A stretch of DNA of 36,114 nucleotides from Chloroflexota bacterium (GCA_022824865.1 JAJDZD010000022.1:1-36114); one strand, 5' to 3'; positions 23,216-33,450 are shown, counted from the first letter of the stretch. The notes: generated from the sequence alone by a model not told the origin. Program-made: numbers and translations.

Positions 23216-23252
23216 CCACGGGGCCTGCGCCGGGTGGGCACAGACCCCGTGG
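23216..23252 (+). terminator. Hairpin between convergent genes
   Basis: CCACGGGG (23216-23223) and CCCCGTGG (23245-23252), 21-nt loop. It follows the DUF1697 gene and could serve both converging transcripts. Confidence 0.45.
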
Positions 23253-23295
23253 CGGATGCGAATGGCGCAGTCGCGCGGGGGGAGGGAACGCGCGG

Positions 23296-24111
23296 CTAGG
23301 CCGTAGCTGGGGTTGCTCCGATTGGCAGGGTTACGTTGTCGGCACCGGCTCCGGGGCCACGGTGATAGCGACCGTGCCCGCGACCACAGTCTCGGGACCC
23401 GGACTTGCCTCGACCCTTCACGTGGGCGCCGCCCTCGGCCTCCAGGGCCGATTCGATGCGCTCGCGCATTGACTCGCGCAGTTCGTCGGCCTTGTCGGCG
23501 TCGAGACGGCCGTTCTCAATCGCTGCGGTCAGCCGTGTCTCAAAGGCCTCCATGGCGGCGTCCGTGACCGCGGTCACGTCGCCGTCGGCTTCCTCGATGA
23601 TGTCGGACAGGCTGTCGCCGTCGGAGAGCTTGGTTCGGATGTCCTCGACGGAGACACCCGTTTGCTCGGACACGACCGTGATCAGACCAACGCCCTTGCC
23701 GCCGAGGCGGCCACGGCCCTTGCCACGCTTGCCTTCGTACGTGCCGGCCAGCCAGTCGCGCACACGCTGCTCGGCGGCGGCCTTATAGTCGTCCACCTGG
23801 TCGGACTCAAGCCGGCCGGCCTCCACGAGTGCGTCGACCTTGTCATCAAGTCCTGTCAGCGCGGCCGTAACCACGGCTTCCAGGTCGCCGCCTTCGGCCT
23901 CGATGATGTCCGCGAGTGACTCGCCGCCCTGCAATCGAGTTCGTATTTCTTCCGTGCTGAGACCAGTCTGTTCCTCGATCGCCGTCGTGACGTTGGACTT
24001 TCCGCCGCCGCGGCCAAAGCCGCCATGCGCCAGCACCGCGCTGACCGTCACGGCCGTCAACAGCACAACAGCCGCCACCGTCGCGACAAGAGTTCGAATT
24101 CGGAGTCTCAC
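23296..24111 (-). CDS. Secreted protein with two homologous helical repeats
   Basis: 271 residues from GTG 24111, with AAAGGAGG just upstream. A clear signal peptide (about 1-28, ...VSAVLA) is followed by a Gly-rich start and two repeats of about 82 residues. Repeat 1 contains EEQTGLSTEEIRTRL, ESLADIIEAEGGD and VEAGRLESDQVDDYK; repeat 2 contains SEQTGVSVEDIRTKL, DSLSDIIEEADGD and IENGRLDADKADELR. A KRGKGRGRLGGKG linker joins them and the C-terminus is Gly/Arg/His-rich, possibly metal- or polyanion-binding. Similar repeats occur in secreted proteins of Chloroflexota and Firmicutes of unknown role (my recollection). Its upstream region has phased RTGCAY boxes shared with the kinase and exporter genes, so it is probably controlled by the adjacent response regulator. 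Confidence 0.75.
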   Translation of the reverse strand: MRLRIRTLVATVAAVVLLTAVTVSAVLAHGGFGRGGGKSNVTTAIEEQTGLSTEEIRTRLQGGESLADIIEAEGGDLEAVVTAALTGLDDKVDALVEAGRLESDQVDDYKAAAEQRVRDWLAGTYEGKRGKGRGRLGGKGVGLITVVSEQTGVSVEDIRTKLSDGDSLSDIIEEADGDVTAVTDAAMEAFETRLTAAIENGRLDADKADELRESMRERIESALEAEGGAHVKGRGKSGSRDCGRGHGRYHRGPGAGADNVTLPIGATPATA

Positions 24112-24185
24112 GACGCCTCCTTTCGCAAGCGCTGGCTATTGCAAGGCCAGCACAACGTTCACGAAAGGCAGTGTTGGGGCCGATG

Positions 24186-24224
24186 ATGGACGCGCGATGC
24201 ACGGCACGTGCGACTTCCGTGCAT
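24186..24224 (-). promoter_or_regulatory. Phased RTGCAY boxes upstream of the secreted-protein gene
   Basis: Units start at 24186 (ATGGAC), 24197 (ATGCAC), 24208 (GTGCGA) and 24219 (GTGCAT), exactly 11 bp apart. They lie 75-115 bp upstream of the GTG at 24111. Confidence 0.75.
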
Positions 24225-24248
24225 TTTCTTGAAGGGGTGTGCGCCGCG

Positions 24249-24947
24249 CTAACCACCCTCGGGTGGAGCGAACCGGTATCCGACGCCGGGCACTGTCAGT
24301 ACATAGCGCGGACGGGACGGCACCGGTTCGACTCGCTTTCGCAGGTTGCGAACGTGGCTGTCGATGGAGCGCGGCAGCGTGGGCCGGTCGTCGTCCACGA
24401 TGCGCTCAACCAGGGCCTCGCGAGTAAACACGCGACCGGGATGGCGCATCAGCGTCGCCAACAAATCGAACTGCACCTTTGTCAGTTGGATCGCCTCGCC
24501 GTCGCGCCGGACCTGGCGGGTGCCCGGGTCGAGCGTCATACCGCTGACCCGGAGCGGGCCCTCGTCCGAGTCCGCGGTGGTCGCCCGACGCAGCAGTGCG
24601 TGAACGCGGGCTACGACCTCGCGAATGTCGAATGGCTTGGTGACATAGTCATCGGCGCCGATCTGAAGGCCCACAACTTTGTCGGTAATGTCGTCACGGG
24701 CGGTCAGCATCAGGACCGGAGTGTTCGATTCGGCGCGAAGCTGACGGCAAACCTCAAGACCCTGTACATCGGGCAGCATCAGGTCCAGCACCACCGCGTT
24801 GGGGCGGCGCTGGCGGGCCAGTCGCAGGGCCTCGGCCCCGTCACCGGCGGTGATAACGCTGAAGCCATCGCGCTCCAGGTAGGCACGGACGACTCGCCGG
24901 ATGTCGGGCTCGTCGTCCACAACCAGGATTAGTCCGGAACTCGCCAT
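24249..24947 (-). CDS. OmpR/PhoB-type response regulator
   Basis: 232 residues from ATG 24947 (an in-frame GTG at 24983 would add 12). The receiver domain shows LVVDDEPD, the phosphoacceptor Asp in VLDLMLPD, MLTARD and VTKPF. The winged-helix domain has LTKVQFDLLATLMRHPGRVF, SIDSHVRNLRKRVEP and PGVGYRF. Such regulators bind head-to-tail boxes spaced 11 bp apart. Three boxes sets of that kind flank this gene, the kinase and the exporter. It is divergent from the histidine kinase at 25158, which is unusual since the two are normally one operon, but the shared sites make pairing likely. Confidence 0.95.
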   Translation of the reverse strand: MASSGLILVVDDEPDIRRVVRAYLERDGFSVITAGDGAEALRLARQRRPNAVVLDLMLPDVQGLEVCRQLRAESNTPVLMLTARDDITDKVVGLQIGADDYVTKPFDIREVVARVHALLRRATTADSDEGPLRVSGMTLDPGTRQVRRDGEAIQLTKVQFDLLATLMRHPGRVFTREALVERIVDDDRPTLPRSIDSHVRNLRKRVEPVPSRPRYVLTVPGVGYRFAPPEGG

Positions 24948-25068
24948 GTCAGGTTCTGTCGGCCTGTTCGTCGTGACTCCCACTACATTCGATTCTTACA
25001 CGATGTTCCGTCGGCGCCGCGGGGTGCTCACGGACGTGGCGCCGCCCGAAAAGCCGCCGTCGGTCGGC

Positions 25069-25096
25069 GTGCATAGCGCATGCACAGGTCGTGCAT
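25069..25096 (+). promoter_or_regulatory. Phased RTGCAY boxes upstream of the histidine kinase
   Basis: Units GTGCAT (25069), ATGCAC (25080) and GTGCAT (25091), 11 bp apart. A possible -10 (TACCCT, 25107) starts 16 bp after the last box starts, so the boxes would replace the -35. They lie between the divergent regulator and kinase and could act on both. Confidence 0.8.
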
Positions 25097-25157
25097 GGAG
25101 GGTCGATACCCTCACTGTTGGATGAAAACCGGCGACAAGCAGGAGGGCGGTCAAAAG

Positions 25158-26519
25158 ATGAGCCTGCGTGCGCGTCTCACGCTGGCCTTCGTGGCAGTCG
25201 CGCTGGTGGCCGTTGGCGTCACCGCGCTGCTGATCAATCGGTCCATCGCCAGCAGCTTCCAGCGCTACGCCGCCAACGTGCGAGAGCGGCAACAGACGGC
25301 CATTGCCGAGCAACTCAGTCTCACGTATGCCGCTACCGGTGCGTTTCGGTTGCGGCGTTCAGGTCCTGGACGCGGATTGCCCTACCTGGTTGTGGACCAA
25401 GGTGGCGGAATCGTCGGGGGCAGCGTCAACCTGAGTGAGTCGGATCAGCCCCCGGATCTCGAACGCTGGCGACCCATTCCGATCGAGGTCGACGGCCAGA
25501 CCGTGGCAACAGCCTACTTTGCCGACGTCGGGACCCGAGGCTTGCCGCGCGAGGTGTTGGCGCAACTCCGATTTGCCGAGGACAGCTTTCTGCGAGAAAT
25601 CGGTATTGCATTGGTCCTGGCTCTGCTGGCTGGATCCGGTGCGGCGGTGGCCGTGGCCGTGTATTTAGCGCGGCAGGTCACGCGGCCGGTTCGCACCCTG
25701 CGCGAGTCGGCTGAGGCCATTGCCCAAGGTGACCTCTCTCGACGCACCGGCATCCAGCGCACGGACGACATCGGCGCCCTGGCGCGGTCGTTCGATCAGA
25801 TGACGGAGACGCTGGAGCGCAACGAGGAGTCGCGACGCCAGCTGTTCGCGGACATCGCGCATGAACTGCGCACCCCGTTGGCCGTGATTCGCAGCACGGT
25901 GCAGGCGTTGGGCGACGGGGTGTACAAGCCCAGCGCGGCGCACGTGGACACCGTGATGCGCCGGGTGGACATGCTGACCCAGTTGATCAATGACATTCGC
26001 GACCTCTCGCTGGCCGAGGTTGGACAGTTGCGGCTTGAACGGACGGCTGTCGCTGTTGGGGCCTTGCTGGACGCGGCGCACGAACGCCATGCGCCGCTGG
26101 CAGCGGAGCGCGATCTAATGTTGCGGACAGAGAATGCTGTGGGCGACGCGGTGCTTCAGGTCGATCGGACCCGGATCGATCAGGCACTCGACAACCTGCT
26201 TCGCAATGCGCTGACCCACGCGCCCGGCGGCGGAACCATCACTATCCGGGCAAGCCAGGCCACGGACGAGCAGAGACGAGACCTGGTGTCGCTGGACGTC
26301 GTTGACACCGGTCCCGGTTTTGGTCCGGACGAGTTACCACGTGTATTCGATCGTTTCTATCGCGCGGACGATTCGCGGAGCCGGGCCCATGGCGGAACTG
26401 GCCTGGGTTTGGCCATCGTTCGCGGCATCGCACGTGCGCACGGCGGTGAGGCTGTCGCCCGCAATAACACCGACGATTCCGGCGCCACGGTAAGCCTCCA
26501 GCTTCCTATCGAGCATTAG
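25158..26519 (+). CDS. Sensor histidine kinase
   Basis: 453 residues from ATG 25158, preceded by AGGAGGG; upstream in-frame starts overlap the regulatory boxes. Two membrane helices (about 7-27 and 148-170) enclose an extracellular sensor region of about 120 residues without recognisable fold. A HAMP domain follows (ARQVTRPVRTLRESAEAIAQ), then the H-box FADIAHELRTPL with His235, an N-box DNLLRNALTHAP, G1 DVVDTGPGF and G2 GGTGLGLAIV. The order is that of BaeS/CpxA-like kinases. The partner is probably the regulator at 24249. It lies upstream of a MacAB-like exporter, a common arrangement for envelope- or drug-stress systems. Confidence 0.95.
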   Translation: MSLRARLTLAFVAVALVAVGVTALLINRSIASSFQRYAANVRERQQTAIAEQLSLTYAATGAFRLRRSGPGRGLPYLVVDQGGGIVGGSVNLSESDQPPDLERWRPIPIEVDGQTVATAYFADVGTRGLPREVLAQLRFAEDSFLREIGIALVLALLAGSGAAVAVAVYLARQVTRPVRTLRESAEAIAQGDLSRRTGIQRTDDIGALARSFDQMTETLERNEESRRQLFADIAHELRTPLAVIRSTVQALGDGVYKPSAAHVDTVMRRVDMLTQLINDIRDLSLAEVGQLRLERTAVAVGALLDAAHERHAPLAAERDLMLRTENAVGDAVLQVDRTRIDQALDNLLRNALTHAPGGGTITIRASQATDEQRRDLVSLDVVDTGPGFGPDELPRVFDRFYRADDSRSRAHGGTGLGLAIVRGIARAHGGEAVARNNTDDSGATVSLQLPIEH

Positions 26520-26554
26520 TCGACGTGAAGGCTCTGAACTACCGCCGGCCCCGG

Positions 26555-26593
26555 TTGCACTGCGGGTGCACGGTGCATGCACACTCCGTGCAT
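26555..26593 (+). promoter_or_regulatory. Phased RTGCAY boxes upstream of the exporter operon
   Basis: Units TTGCAC (26555), GTGCAC (26566), ATGCAC (26577) and GTGCAT (26588), 11 bp apart. A possible -10 (TAAGCT, 26605) starts 17 bp after the last box starts, about as at 25069. Also GTGCAT at 26573, out of phase. Confidence 0.8.
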
Positions 26594-26643
26594 AGCCTTG
26601 GTCCTAAGCTCCCGGACAGACGAGACCTCGATCGAGAAACGCC

Positions 26644-29472
26644 ATGACGGTAGACCCGCCCGAACTGGATCAGTCGCAAGCCAGCGGCCCAGGCGCCCAA
26701 CAGGCAGCCGCACCTCGGGCCGCTCGGTTGCGGCAAGTTGGGCGCGTGGTCGCCTGGCCCGTGCGGACGCTCTTCTCGCTGCTGCGCCGCTTCTGGTTAT
26801 TGCTACTGCTCTTGGCCGGGGTTGCCGCGTTCGTCTACTACGTCGTGCTCCCGCGGGTCCAAGAAGAGGAAGTCGTGACGGTGCCGCCGCAACCCGTGGA
26901 GGCCGTGCGGCAGGATCTGCTGGTGACGGTTCCCGCGACCGGCACCCTGGACTTTGGCACGCTGGTGCAGGTCGGGTTCGAAAACGCGGGCGTGCTCACC
27001 GAGCTCAAAGTGGGGGCCGGCGACGCGGTGTCCGCCGGCGACGTTCTGGCCCTGCAGGAAGCGGACGACCTGGAGCGTGACATCGATGACGCCGTTTCGG
27101 CGTTGCGCCGGGCGGAGCTTGATCTGGCCGAGTTTCTGGAAGACCTCGTGCCCGACCCCGACCGATTCGCCCTGAGCCGGGCGGAGTTGGACCTGGCGGA
27201 GGCAGGAGCCGCGTTTGAAGACTTGCAGATCCCGCCCGATGCGGCCGAGATTGCTTCGGCCGAAGCTTCGGTGGCGTCGGCTCAGGCGCAGGTCGCCTCG
27301 GCGCGGGCAAACGTTACCTCGGCCCAAGCGCGAGTGACTGCCGCCAAGGCACAGGTGAATGCGGCCCAGGACAGCCTGAACGACTTGCTGGAAGAAGTTT
27401 CAGACACCGACCTTGCCGACGCGACCAGCAGCGTGGCCTCAGCCGAAGCCTCGCTGGTAAGCGCGCAAGGCGCCCTGGCCGATCTGCTGGCCGGCGCTAC
27501 CGATCTCGAAGTCCAGAGGGCGCAAGACAACCTAGCGGCGGCCCAGGAAGCCGTCGTGGCCGCACGTCGTGAGCTCGACTCCGCAGTGGCCGACCATCCA
27601 TCCGCCCTGGCGGACGCCGAGGCCAAGTTGGCTACCGCCGAAGCGACCGTCATCTCGGCCAGGGTGGAATTGATGGACTTGAGGGTCAAGCCGACGCCTG
27701 ACGACGTCCGTGATGCCGAGATCACTCTCGAACAGGCGCGCCTGACGCACCAGGACACTGTGCGTACGGGCAACAACGCCAGCGCCGAGGTGAAAGAGCG
27801 AGCGGGCGTCATTTACTACGAGGCCCAACTGGCCTACCAGGAAGCGCTGGCGCCGGCTACGCCCGAAGAGCTTGCCGAAGCCGAAGCGAATCTTGCAGCC
27901 GCCGAAGCCAATCTGGCCGTGGCACAGACCGCCCGAGACGAACTGGTCGGGGGCCCCGACCTTGTGGAACTCAACGAGGCGATCACGACCGCTGAGCGAA
28001 GCGAGGCTACCGCCGCCGCCGAGTTGGAGAACCTGCTGGACGGCCCGAGTTGGACGGAACTGGCGACACGCCGCGCCAACGTCGCCTCGGCTGAGAGCGC
28101 CCTGGCCGTCGCACGCGCCAGGCTGGCCGACCTCACGGCGGATGTTGACGCCAGTGACGTGCGAATGGCTGAGGAAGACGTGCGTATAGCTGAAGAAGAA
28201 GCAAACGTTGCCGAAGAAGACGTGCTGGTTGCCGAACAGAACGTGACCTCGGCGTTGGCCGGTCTGGCGGACGCCGAGGCCCGGCTGGTCGATCTGCTGG
28301 CCGGGGCTGACGCGTCGGAATTGCGCCAGGCGCAACTAGCCATTGCTCGGTCTGAGATCGATTTGGCCGACTTGCGCGAGGACGCCGAGCCGGAGACCGA
28401 TCCGCTTGGGGTCGAGCGTCTGGAACTTGCCGTGTCGGATGCGGCACGCGCTCTTGAGACCGCCCGTACGGCGCTGGCTGATGCAACGCTGATTTCGCCA
28501 ACGACCGGGGTTGTGCTGGCGCTTGACGCGGACGTCGGCGAGCGGGTGTCAGCCGCCTTCCTCACGGTTGGTGTATCCGACAGCCTGCGCGTCCGCATCA
28601 ACGTAGACGAGAACGACATTGGGATGCTGGAGGTCGGTCAGCCGGCAGACCTCACGTTTGCGGCCCTGGACGATCGGGAGTACAAGGGCAAAGTGGCGTG
28701 GATCGCGGTGCAAGGCGAAGTCGATCAAGGGCTCGTCACCTTCCCAGTCGACATCTCCCTGGATGCGCCGGACGAGCACCTCCGAGCCGGCCTGACCGCA
28801 GACGTTGAGATCCTGGTCGCCGAGGCGCGCAACGTCATCGTCGTGCCGAAGGCTGCCGTGCAGACGACCCTACGGGGCGGCGTGGTATTTGTGGCCGCCG
28901 CGGACGGATCTTCGAGTCGCCGCGTCGTACAGACGGGCCTCAGCAACCGGCTGCTCGTCGAAATAATCTCTGGCCTTGAGGCCGGCGAATTCGTGATGCC
29001 TAACGCGGCGCAGGCCCAGGCGGAGGCCCGAGCCGCAGCCCAGGCCGCGCGCGCGGCTGCTAGCGGCCAAGGTGGTCAGGCAAGCCAGGGCGGTCAGATT
29101 GGCAGGCCGACCGGCGCAGGTGCCGCTGCGGGTGGCGCCCAACCGGCCACGGGCGGCGCGGCCGCTGATCAACAGGGAAGTCAGGGCGGCGCAGGCGGTG
29201 GGCAACCTAGCCAGGGCGGGCCGCCTGCGGGCTTCGAAGGCCGCACGCCACCAGCAGGATTCCAGCCCGGGCAGGCTCAGGGACAGGCCGGTCAAGGTGG
29301 ACCGCCCGCCAGCTTCCAGGGCCGCACGCCGCCGCCGGGATTCCAACCCGGGCAGTTTCAGGGTCAGCGCGGACAGGGCGGCCAGCGAGGGCAAGGGGGC
29401 CAGGGCGGCCAACGGGCCGGCGCTGGTGGCGGCGGGAGTGGTGCCGGCGCAGGCGGTGGAGGTGGTGGCTGA
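26644..29472 (+). CDS. MacA/HlyD-like adaptor with very long coiled coil and Gly/Gln-rich tail
   Basis: 942 residues from ATG 26644. Cytoplasmic N-terminus, one membrane helix (about 49-69), then a half lipoyl domain ([20 protein letters not shown]...[17 protein letters not shown]). An Ala/Glu-rich alpha-helical hairpin region of roughly 480 residues follows, with many [24 protein letters not shown] heptads. The second lipoyl half ([20 protein letters not shown]) and barrel ([30 protein letters not shown]) follow. MacA proteins usually have 350-450 residues, so the coil is far longer. The tail from about 785 is Ala/Gln then Gly/Gln/Pro-rich, with repeated [20 protein letters not shown] units. 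With no outer-membrane channel gene visible, the coil probably spans the cell-wall layer. First gene of an operon with the ATPase and permease. Confidence 0.9.
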   Translation: MTVDPPELDQSQASGPGAQQAAAPRAARLRQVGRVVAWPVRTLFSLLRRFWLLLLLLAGVAAFVYYVVLPRVQEEEVVTVPPQPVEAVRQDLLVTVPATGTLDFGTLVQVGFENAGVLTELKVGAGDAVSAGDVLALQEADDLERDIDDAVSALRRAELDLAEFLEDLVPDPDRFALSRAELDLAEAGAAFEDLQIPPDAAEIASAEASVASAQAQVASARANVTSAQARVTAAKAQVNAAQDSLNDLLEEVSDTDLADATSSVASAEASLVSAQGALADLLAGATDLEVQRAQDNLAAAQEAVVAARRELDSAVADHPSALADAEAKLATAEATVISARVELMDLRVKPTPDDVRDAEITLEQARLTHQDTVRTGNNASAEVKERAGVIYYEAQLAYQEALAPATPEELAEAEANLAAAEANLAVAQTARDELVGGPDLVELNEAITTAERSEATAAAELENLLDGPSWTELATRRANVASAESALAVARARLADLTADVDASDVRMAEEDVRIAEEEANVAEEDVLVAEQNVTSALAGLADAEARLVDLLAGADASELRQAQLAIARSEIDLADLREDAEPETDPLGVERLELAVSDAARALETARTALADATLISPTTGVVLALDADVGERVSAAFLTVGVSDSLRVRINVDENDIGMLEVGQPADLTFAALDDREYKGKVAWIAVQGEVDQGLVTFPVDISLDAPDEHLRAGLTADVEILVAEARNVIVVPKAAVQTTLRGGVVFVAAADGSSSRRVVQTGLSNRLLVEIISGLEAGEFVMPNAAQAQAEARAAAQAARAAASGQGGQASQGGQIGRPTGAGAAAGGAQPATGGAAADQQGSQGGAGGGQPSQGGPPAGFEGRTPPAGFQPGQAQGQAGQGGPPASFQGRTPPPGFQPGQFQGQRGQGGQRGQGGQGGQRAGAGGGGSGAGAGGGGGG

Positions 29473-29477
29473 TTTCC

Positions 29478-30178
<701 letters not shown>

Positions 30179-30182
<4 letters not shown>

Positions 30183-31480
30183 CCGCGGTTGATGGTTTGC
30201 GGGTGGCGTTCCGCGCGTTGGCGGCCAACAAGCTGCGGACAGCCCTCACCCTGCTGGGCATGGTCATCGGCGTGGCCGCCGTCATCACCCTCATGTCGAT
30301 CGGCGCCGGCGTACAAACATCGATTGAAGAACGGATCCGCCAGGCCGGCACGAACCTGCTGTCCGTGAGTCCGGGCGCCAGCAATAATCGCTTCGGCGGG
30401 TTCCGAACCCGTGGCGGCGGCGGGGGCGTTCGAACGCTCACCGCGCAGGACGCCGACGCCATCGCGGAAGCAAATATCCCCGGCATCACGGTTCTTTATG
30501 CGTCCCGATCGTTTAACGGCGCTTTCGTGTCGCCAGACGGCGCGGTTGAAGCCTCAGTAAACGGCGTTTCCGAGGTCTATCCGGCCGTGCGCAATGTCGA
30601 GGTTGGCACCGGCTCATTTTTCTCCGCCGATGATGTCGAGCGAGCGTCGCGCGTGGTGGTGCTCGGCGACACCCTCGCTACGGACCTTTTTCCCAACGGC
30701 GACGCCGTAGGGCAGATCGTGCGGCTTAACACCCAGCCATTCACCATTGTTGGCATCCTGGCCTCGGACGGCGGCAGTTCATTTCAGAGCAACGACGACT
30801 CGGCGTTTATCCCACTTCCCACGTTGGCAACCCGCGTCAACCCGTCCAAGACGTCGGCAGGCGACGACGTGGTTTCCTCGATCGTCGTGCAGCTGGTCGA
30901 TGAGAGCGAAGGCACCGTGTCGGGCGTCACACAGGCCATCGAAGCACTGCTGCTCAGCCGGCACGACTCGGAAGAGCAGGACTTCACCGTCGGCAGCCAG
31001 GCCGATCAGATTGAGACGATCTCAGAAGTCACGGACACCATGTCGCTCTTCCTGGGCGCCGTGGCGGGCATCTCGTTGCTGGTCGGCGGCATCGGCATCA
31101 TGAACATCATGCTGGTATCGGTCACCGAGCGGACCCGCGAGATCGGTATCCGCAAGGCCATTGGCGCCAAGCGGCGCGACATTATGTCGCAGTTCATGAT
31201 CGAGGCCGTGGCCGTCAGCATGGGCGGCGGGCTGGCCGGCGTACTGATCGGCGTTGGGATCTCGCTTGGACTGAATGAACTGGGCGCCGGGGCCGAGCAG
31301 CCAACGGGCGGCGGCGGTGCTCGAGGCAACCCATTCGCCGGCGGCCTGGTCACCACTATCACCGCGGAGCCCATCATCCTGGCACTTGTGGTGTCCGTGG
31401 TGATCGGCCTCGTGTTCGGCATTTACCCGGCCTCGCGCGCCTCGCGTCTGGCGCCGATCGAAGCGCTGCGATACGAGTAG
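30179..31480 (+). CDS. MacB-type ABC transporter permease
   Basis: 433 residues from ATG 30179; the open frame runs back into the ATPase gene in a shadow frame. The N-terminal helix ([20 protein letters not shown]) is followed by a large extracellular MacB_PCD-type domain (about 40-290) with a Gly-rich loop [11 protein letters not shown]. Three C-terminal helices include the FtsX-like motif [20 protein letters not shown] followed by [13 protein letters not shown]. The last loop before the final helix is also Gly-rich ([15 protein letters not shown]). The end [17 protein letters not shown] is the family's standard terminus. It completes the adaptor-ATPase-permease operon. Confidence 0.95.
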
Positions 31481-31563
31481 GCCCTAGTAACGCTTAGTGG
31501 CTTGGCCGGCGCATCAAGACGCCCGCCAGCCGGCGTCGGTTCGGGCAGGCGATGTCGTGCGGC

Positions 31564-31821
31564 CTAACGCCTCCGCCGCGGCGAGGACAGCGATAGCAGC
31601 GCAATCCCGAAACCAAAGCCTGCGATCTCGCCCAGCACCAGCCCCGGCCAGGGCGAGAGGCCGGTGATGGCCCAATACAGCCCCGCTACCACCACGGCCA
31701 GCACAGTCATGGCCAGCGTGGCCGCCAGCATTTCTTCCAGCAGCGGATCGATCCGGCGGCCCCACAGCGGCCGCCACGCTCGGCGACCAGCTTGAACTGA
31801 AGGTGATCCTGGTTGCGGCAT
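31564..31821 (-). CDS. Small two-helix membrane protein, function unknown
   Basis: 85 residues from ATG 31821 (TTG 31827 adds two). The N-terminal 30 residues are soluble and basic (MPQPGSPSVQAGRRAWRPLW), followed by two hydrophobic helices (MLAATLAMTVLAVVVAGLYW and PGLVLGEIAGFGFGIALL) and the basic end SSPRRRR. The layout fits a small inner-membrane protein, for example an AtpI- or ATP-synthase-I-like protein, but I cannot assign a family. It is convergent with the permease and divergent from the DUF5069-like gene. Confidence 0.55.
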   Translation of the reverse strand: MPQPGSPSVQAGRRAWRPLWGRRIDPLLEEMLAATLAMTVLAVVVAGLYWAITGLSPWPGLVLGEIAGFGFGIALLSLSSPRRRR

Positions 31822-31916
31822 ACCCAAGTCTAGCCGGCCCGTCAGTTAGTGCCCGAAACAGCGCTTTGATAGCATGGATGGGCTTCAGGATTGTCACGCA
31901 TCGGAAGGACGAGCAG

Positions 31917-32357
31917 ATGGCAAAAATGATCCCGCTCATTGGTTCCAGCGAAGCCGGTCCGCTGGGGGCCATGCACCTGCCGAGGCTCTGGCTCAAGGTG
32001 ACCCTCTCGGCCGCCGGCGCGCTGAATGAGGAATACGACGCCTGCGGCGCCGGGTTCGATCAGATGGTGCTGGACGGCCTTGGCGTTGACCGCGACGCCG
32101 CCGTGGCCTACCTGACGAACGAAAAGCCCACCTATCCCCAGTTCGAGCAGTGGGTAGTCGACCAGAATGGCGGCAGCATCGATCAGTCCGTTATCGACGC
32201 TTCCAACGCAGCCATCGCCGGCTACAACCATGGGGACGACATCGTTGAGGCCATCTCCTCGGCCGCGAACACGAACGCCGACGGCGCCATTACGGACGCC
32301 GTGACGCTCAACGCGCTTGAAGACTGGAACGAGATTCACGGAGAAGTGACCGGCTAA
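31917..32357 (+). CDS. DUF5069-like protein
   Basis: 146 residues from ATG 31917 (GGACGAG upstream); the open frame extends to 31803, but that part is unlikely. Recognisable stretches are LPRLWLKVTLSAAGALNEEY, GFDQMVLDGLGVDRDAAVAY and PTYPQFEQWVVDQNGG, which resemble DUF5069 (small soluble proteins of unknown function, common in Verrucomicrobia and Chloroflexota). No membrane segment or signal. Its neighbour downstream is a beta-hydroxyacid dehydrogenase, from which it is separated by a hairpin. Confidence 0.7.
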   Translation: MAKMIPLIGSSEAGPLGAMHLPRLWLKVTLSAAGALNEEYDACGAGFDQMVLDGLGVDRDAAVAYLTNEKPTYPQFEQWVVDQNGGSIDQSVIDASNAAIAGYNHGDDIVEAISSAANTNADGAITDAVTLNALEDWNEIHGEVTG

Positions 32358-32381
32358 TACCCGGACACAACGGAGTTACGG

Positions 32382-32420
32382 GGTGCGGACGGCCGAATCA
32401 GGCCCTCCGCGCCCCGCACC
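32382..32420 (+). terminator. Possible hairpin between the DUF5069-like gene and the dehydrogenase
   Basis: GGTGCGG (32382-32388) pairs with CCGCACC (32414-32420), with an inner GGCC/GGCC pair. No U-tract. Confidence 0.35.
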
Positions 32421-32439
32421 GCTTAAGGAGGAACGACTG

Positions 32440-33330
32440 ATGGCGGCTACCACGCAACGCATCGGGTTCGTCGGCGTCGGACGCATGGGCGCCAACATGG
32501 CTCGGCACCTGAATGACGAGGGGTTCACGGTTTCGGCTGTGTACGACGTGCAGCGAGACATTGCTGAATCACTGGCGAGTGAACTGGACTGCCAGGCGCC
32601 GGAGTCGCTCGCGGCGGTCACCGCAGCCTCTGACGTCGTGATTACGGTCGTGACCGACGACTCCTCCATGCGTGATGTGTTCAGTGACGGCGGCGACAGC
32701 CTCCTGAATGGCGCGGCCGGAACGACATTCATCAACTGCGCCACCATCACGCCCCAGGTCCACGTGGATGTCGAGGCCCTGGCCGAAGCCGCCGGCGCAA
32801 GCAGCCTGGAAGGCTGCATGGCCAGCAGCATCACCCAGGCACGCGACGGAACGCTGTACCTGATGTGCGGCGGCCGCGAGGACGTCTACAAGGCCGTGGA
32901 ACCGATTCTGGAGAGCTTGAGCATCTCGCGCATGTACATCGGGCCCGCCGGCACCGCCGCCCAGGTCAAGGCCCTGGTCAACATGGTGATGAACATCAAC
33001 ACGGCGGGTCTGGCCGAAGGCCTGGGACTTGGCGCCGCGCTAGGTCTCGACCTGGAAATGCTGCAGACGGTGTTCTCACAGACCGGCGCCAACTCGCGGG
33101 TGCTCGAAACCGACGGCGAGGACATGGTTATCCGCGACCACGAGTGCTACTTCTCCTCGGCCCACGCCTCCAAGGACTCCGGCATCGCCCTCTCGCTGGC
33201 CGATGACGCCGGGCTCGACCTGCCGCTGGCCAGGGCCACGAAGGCGCAGTACGACCGGATGATCAAAGTCGGGAAGGGCGAACTGGACAAGTCCGGCGTC
33301 GCCGAGCTGACCTTCCCCGGTCGGAACTAA
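32440..33330 (+). CDS. Beta-hydroxyacid dehydrogenase (6PGDH/HIBADH family)
   Basis: 296 residues from ATG 32440, with AAGGAGG upstream; the open frame to 32383 is not needed. The Rossmann start GFVGVGRMGANMARHL is diagnostic, with VYDVQRD at the cofactor specificity loop. The catalytic Lys is in QVKALVNMVMN. The usual (D/E)APVSGG substrate loop is replaced by LEGCMASSITQARDG, which suggests an unusual substrate. The family oxidises 3-hydroxyisobutyrate, tartronate semialdehyde or similar acids. Tartronate semialdehyde would fit a sugar-acid catabolism theme with the RhmD-like enzyme, but the key loop is too different to claim this. Confidence 0.88.
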   Translation: MAATTQRIGFVGVGRMGANMARHLNDEGFTVSAVYDVQRDIAESLASELDCQAPESLAAVTAASDVVITVVTDDSSMRDVFSDGGDSLLNGAAGTTFINCATITPQVHVDVEALAEAAGASSLEGCMASSITQARDGTLYLMCGGREDVYKAVEPILESLSISRMYIGPAGTAAQVKALVNMVMNINTAGLAEGLGLGAALGLDLEMLQTVFSQTGANSRVLETDGEDMVIRDHECYFSSAHASKDSGIALSLADDAGLDLPLARATKAQYDRMIKVGKGELDKSGVAELTFPGRN

Positions 33331-33331
33331 T

Positions 33332-33348
33332 CCCCAGCCCTCCTGGGG
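33332..33348 (+). terminator. Small hairpin after the dehydrogenase
   Basis: CCCCAG (33332-33337), loop of 5, CTGGGG (33343-33348), directly after the stop. Short and without a U-tract. Confidence 0.35.
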
Positions 33349-33450
33349 CAGCGCTGGTAGCTGAGCCGAGAGCAGCGAGTGCAGAAACTTGCTTAGGCTC
33401 GCGGGTTGGAGGAGCCTGCCGCGGGCGCTCCGGCAAGCCGCCGTGCTCGA

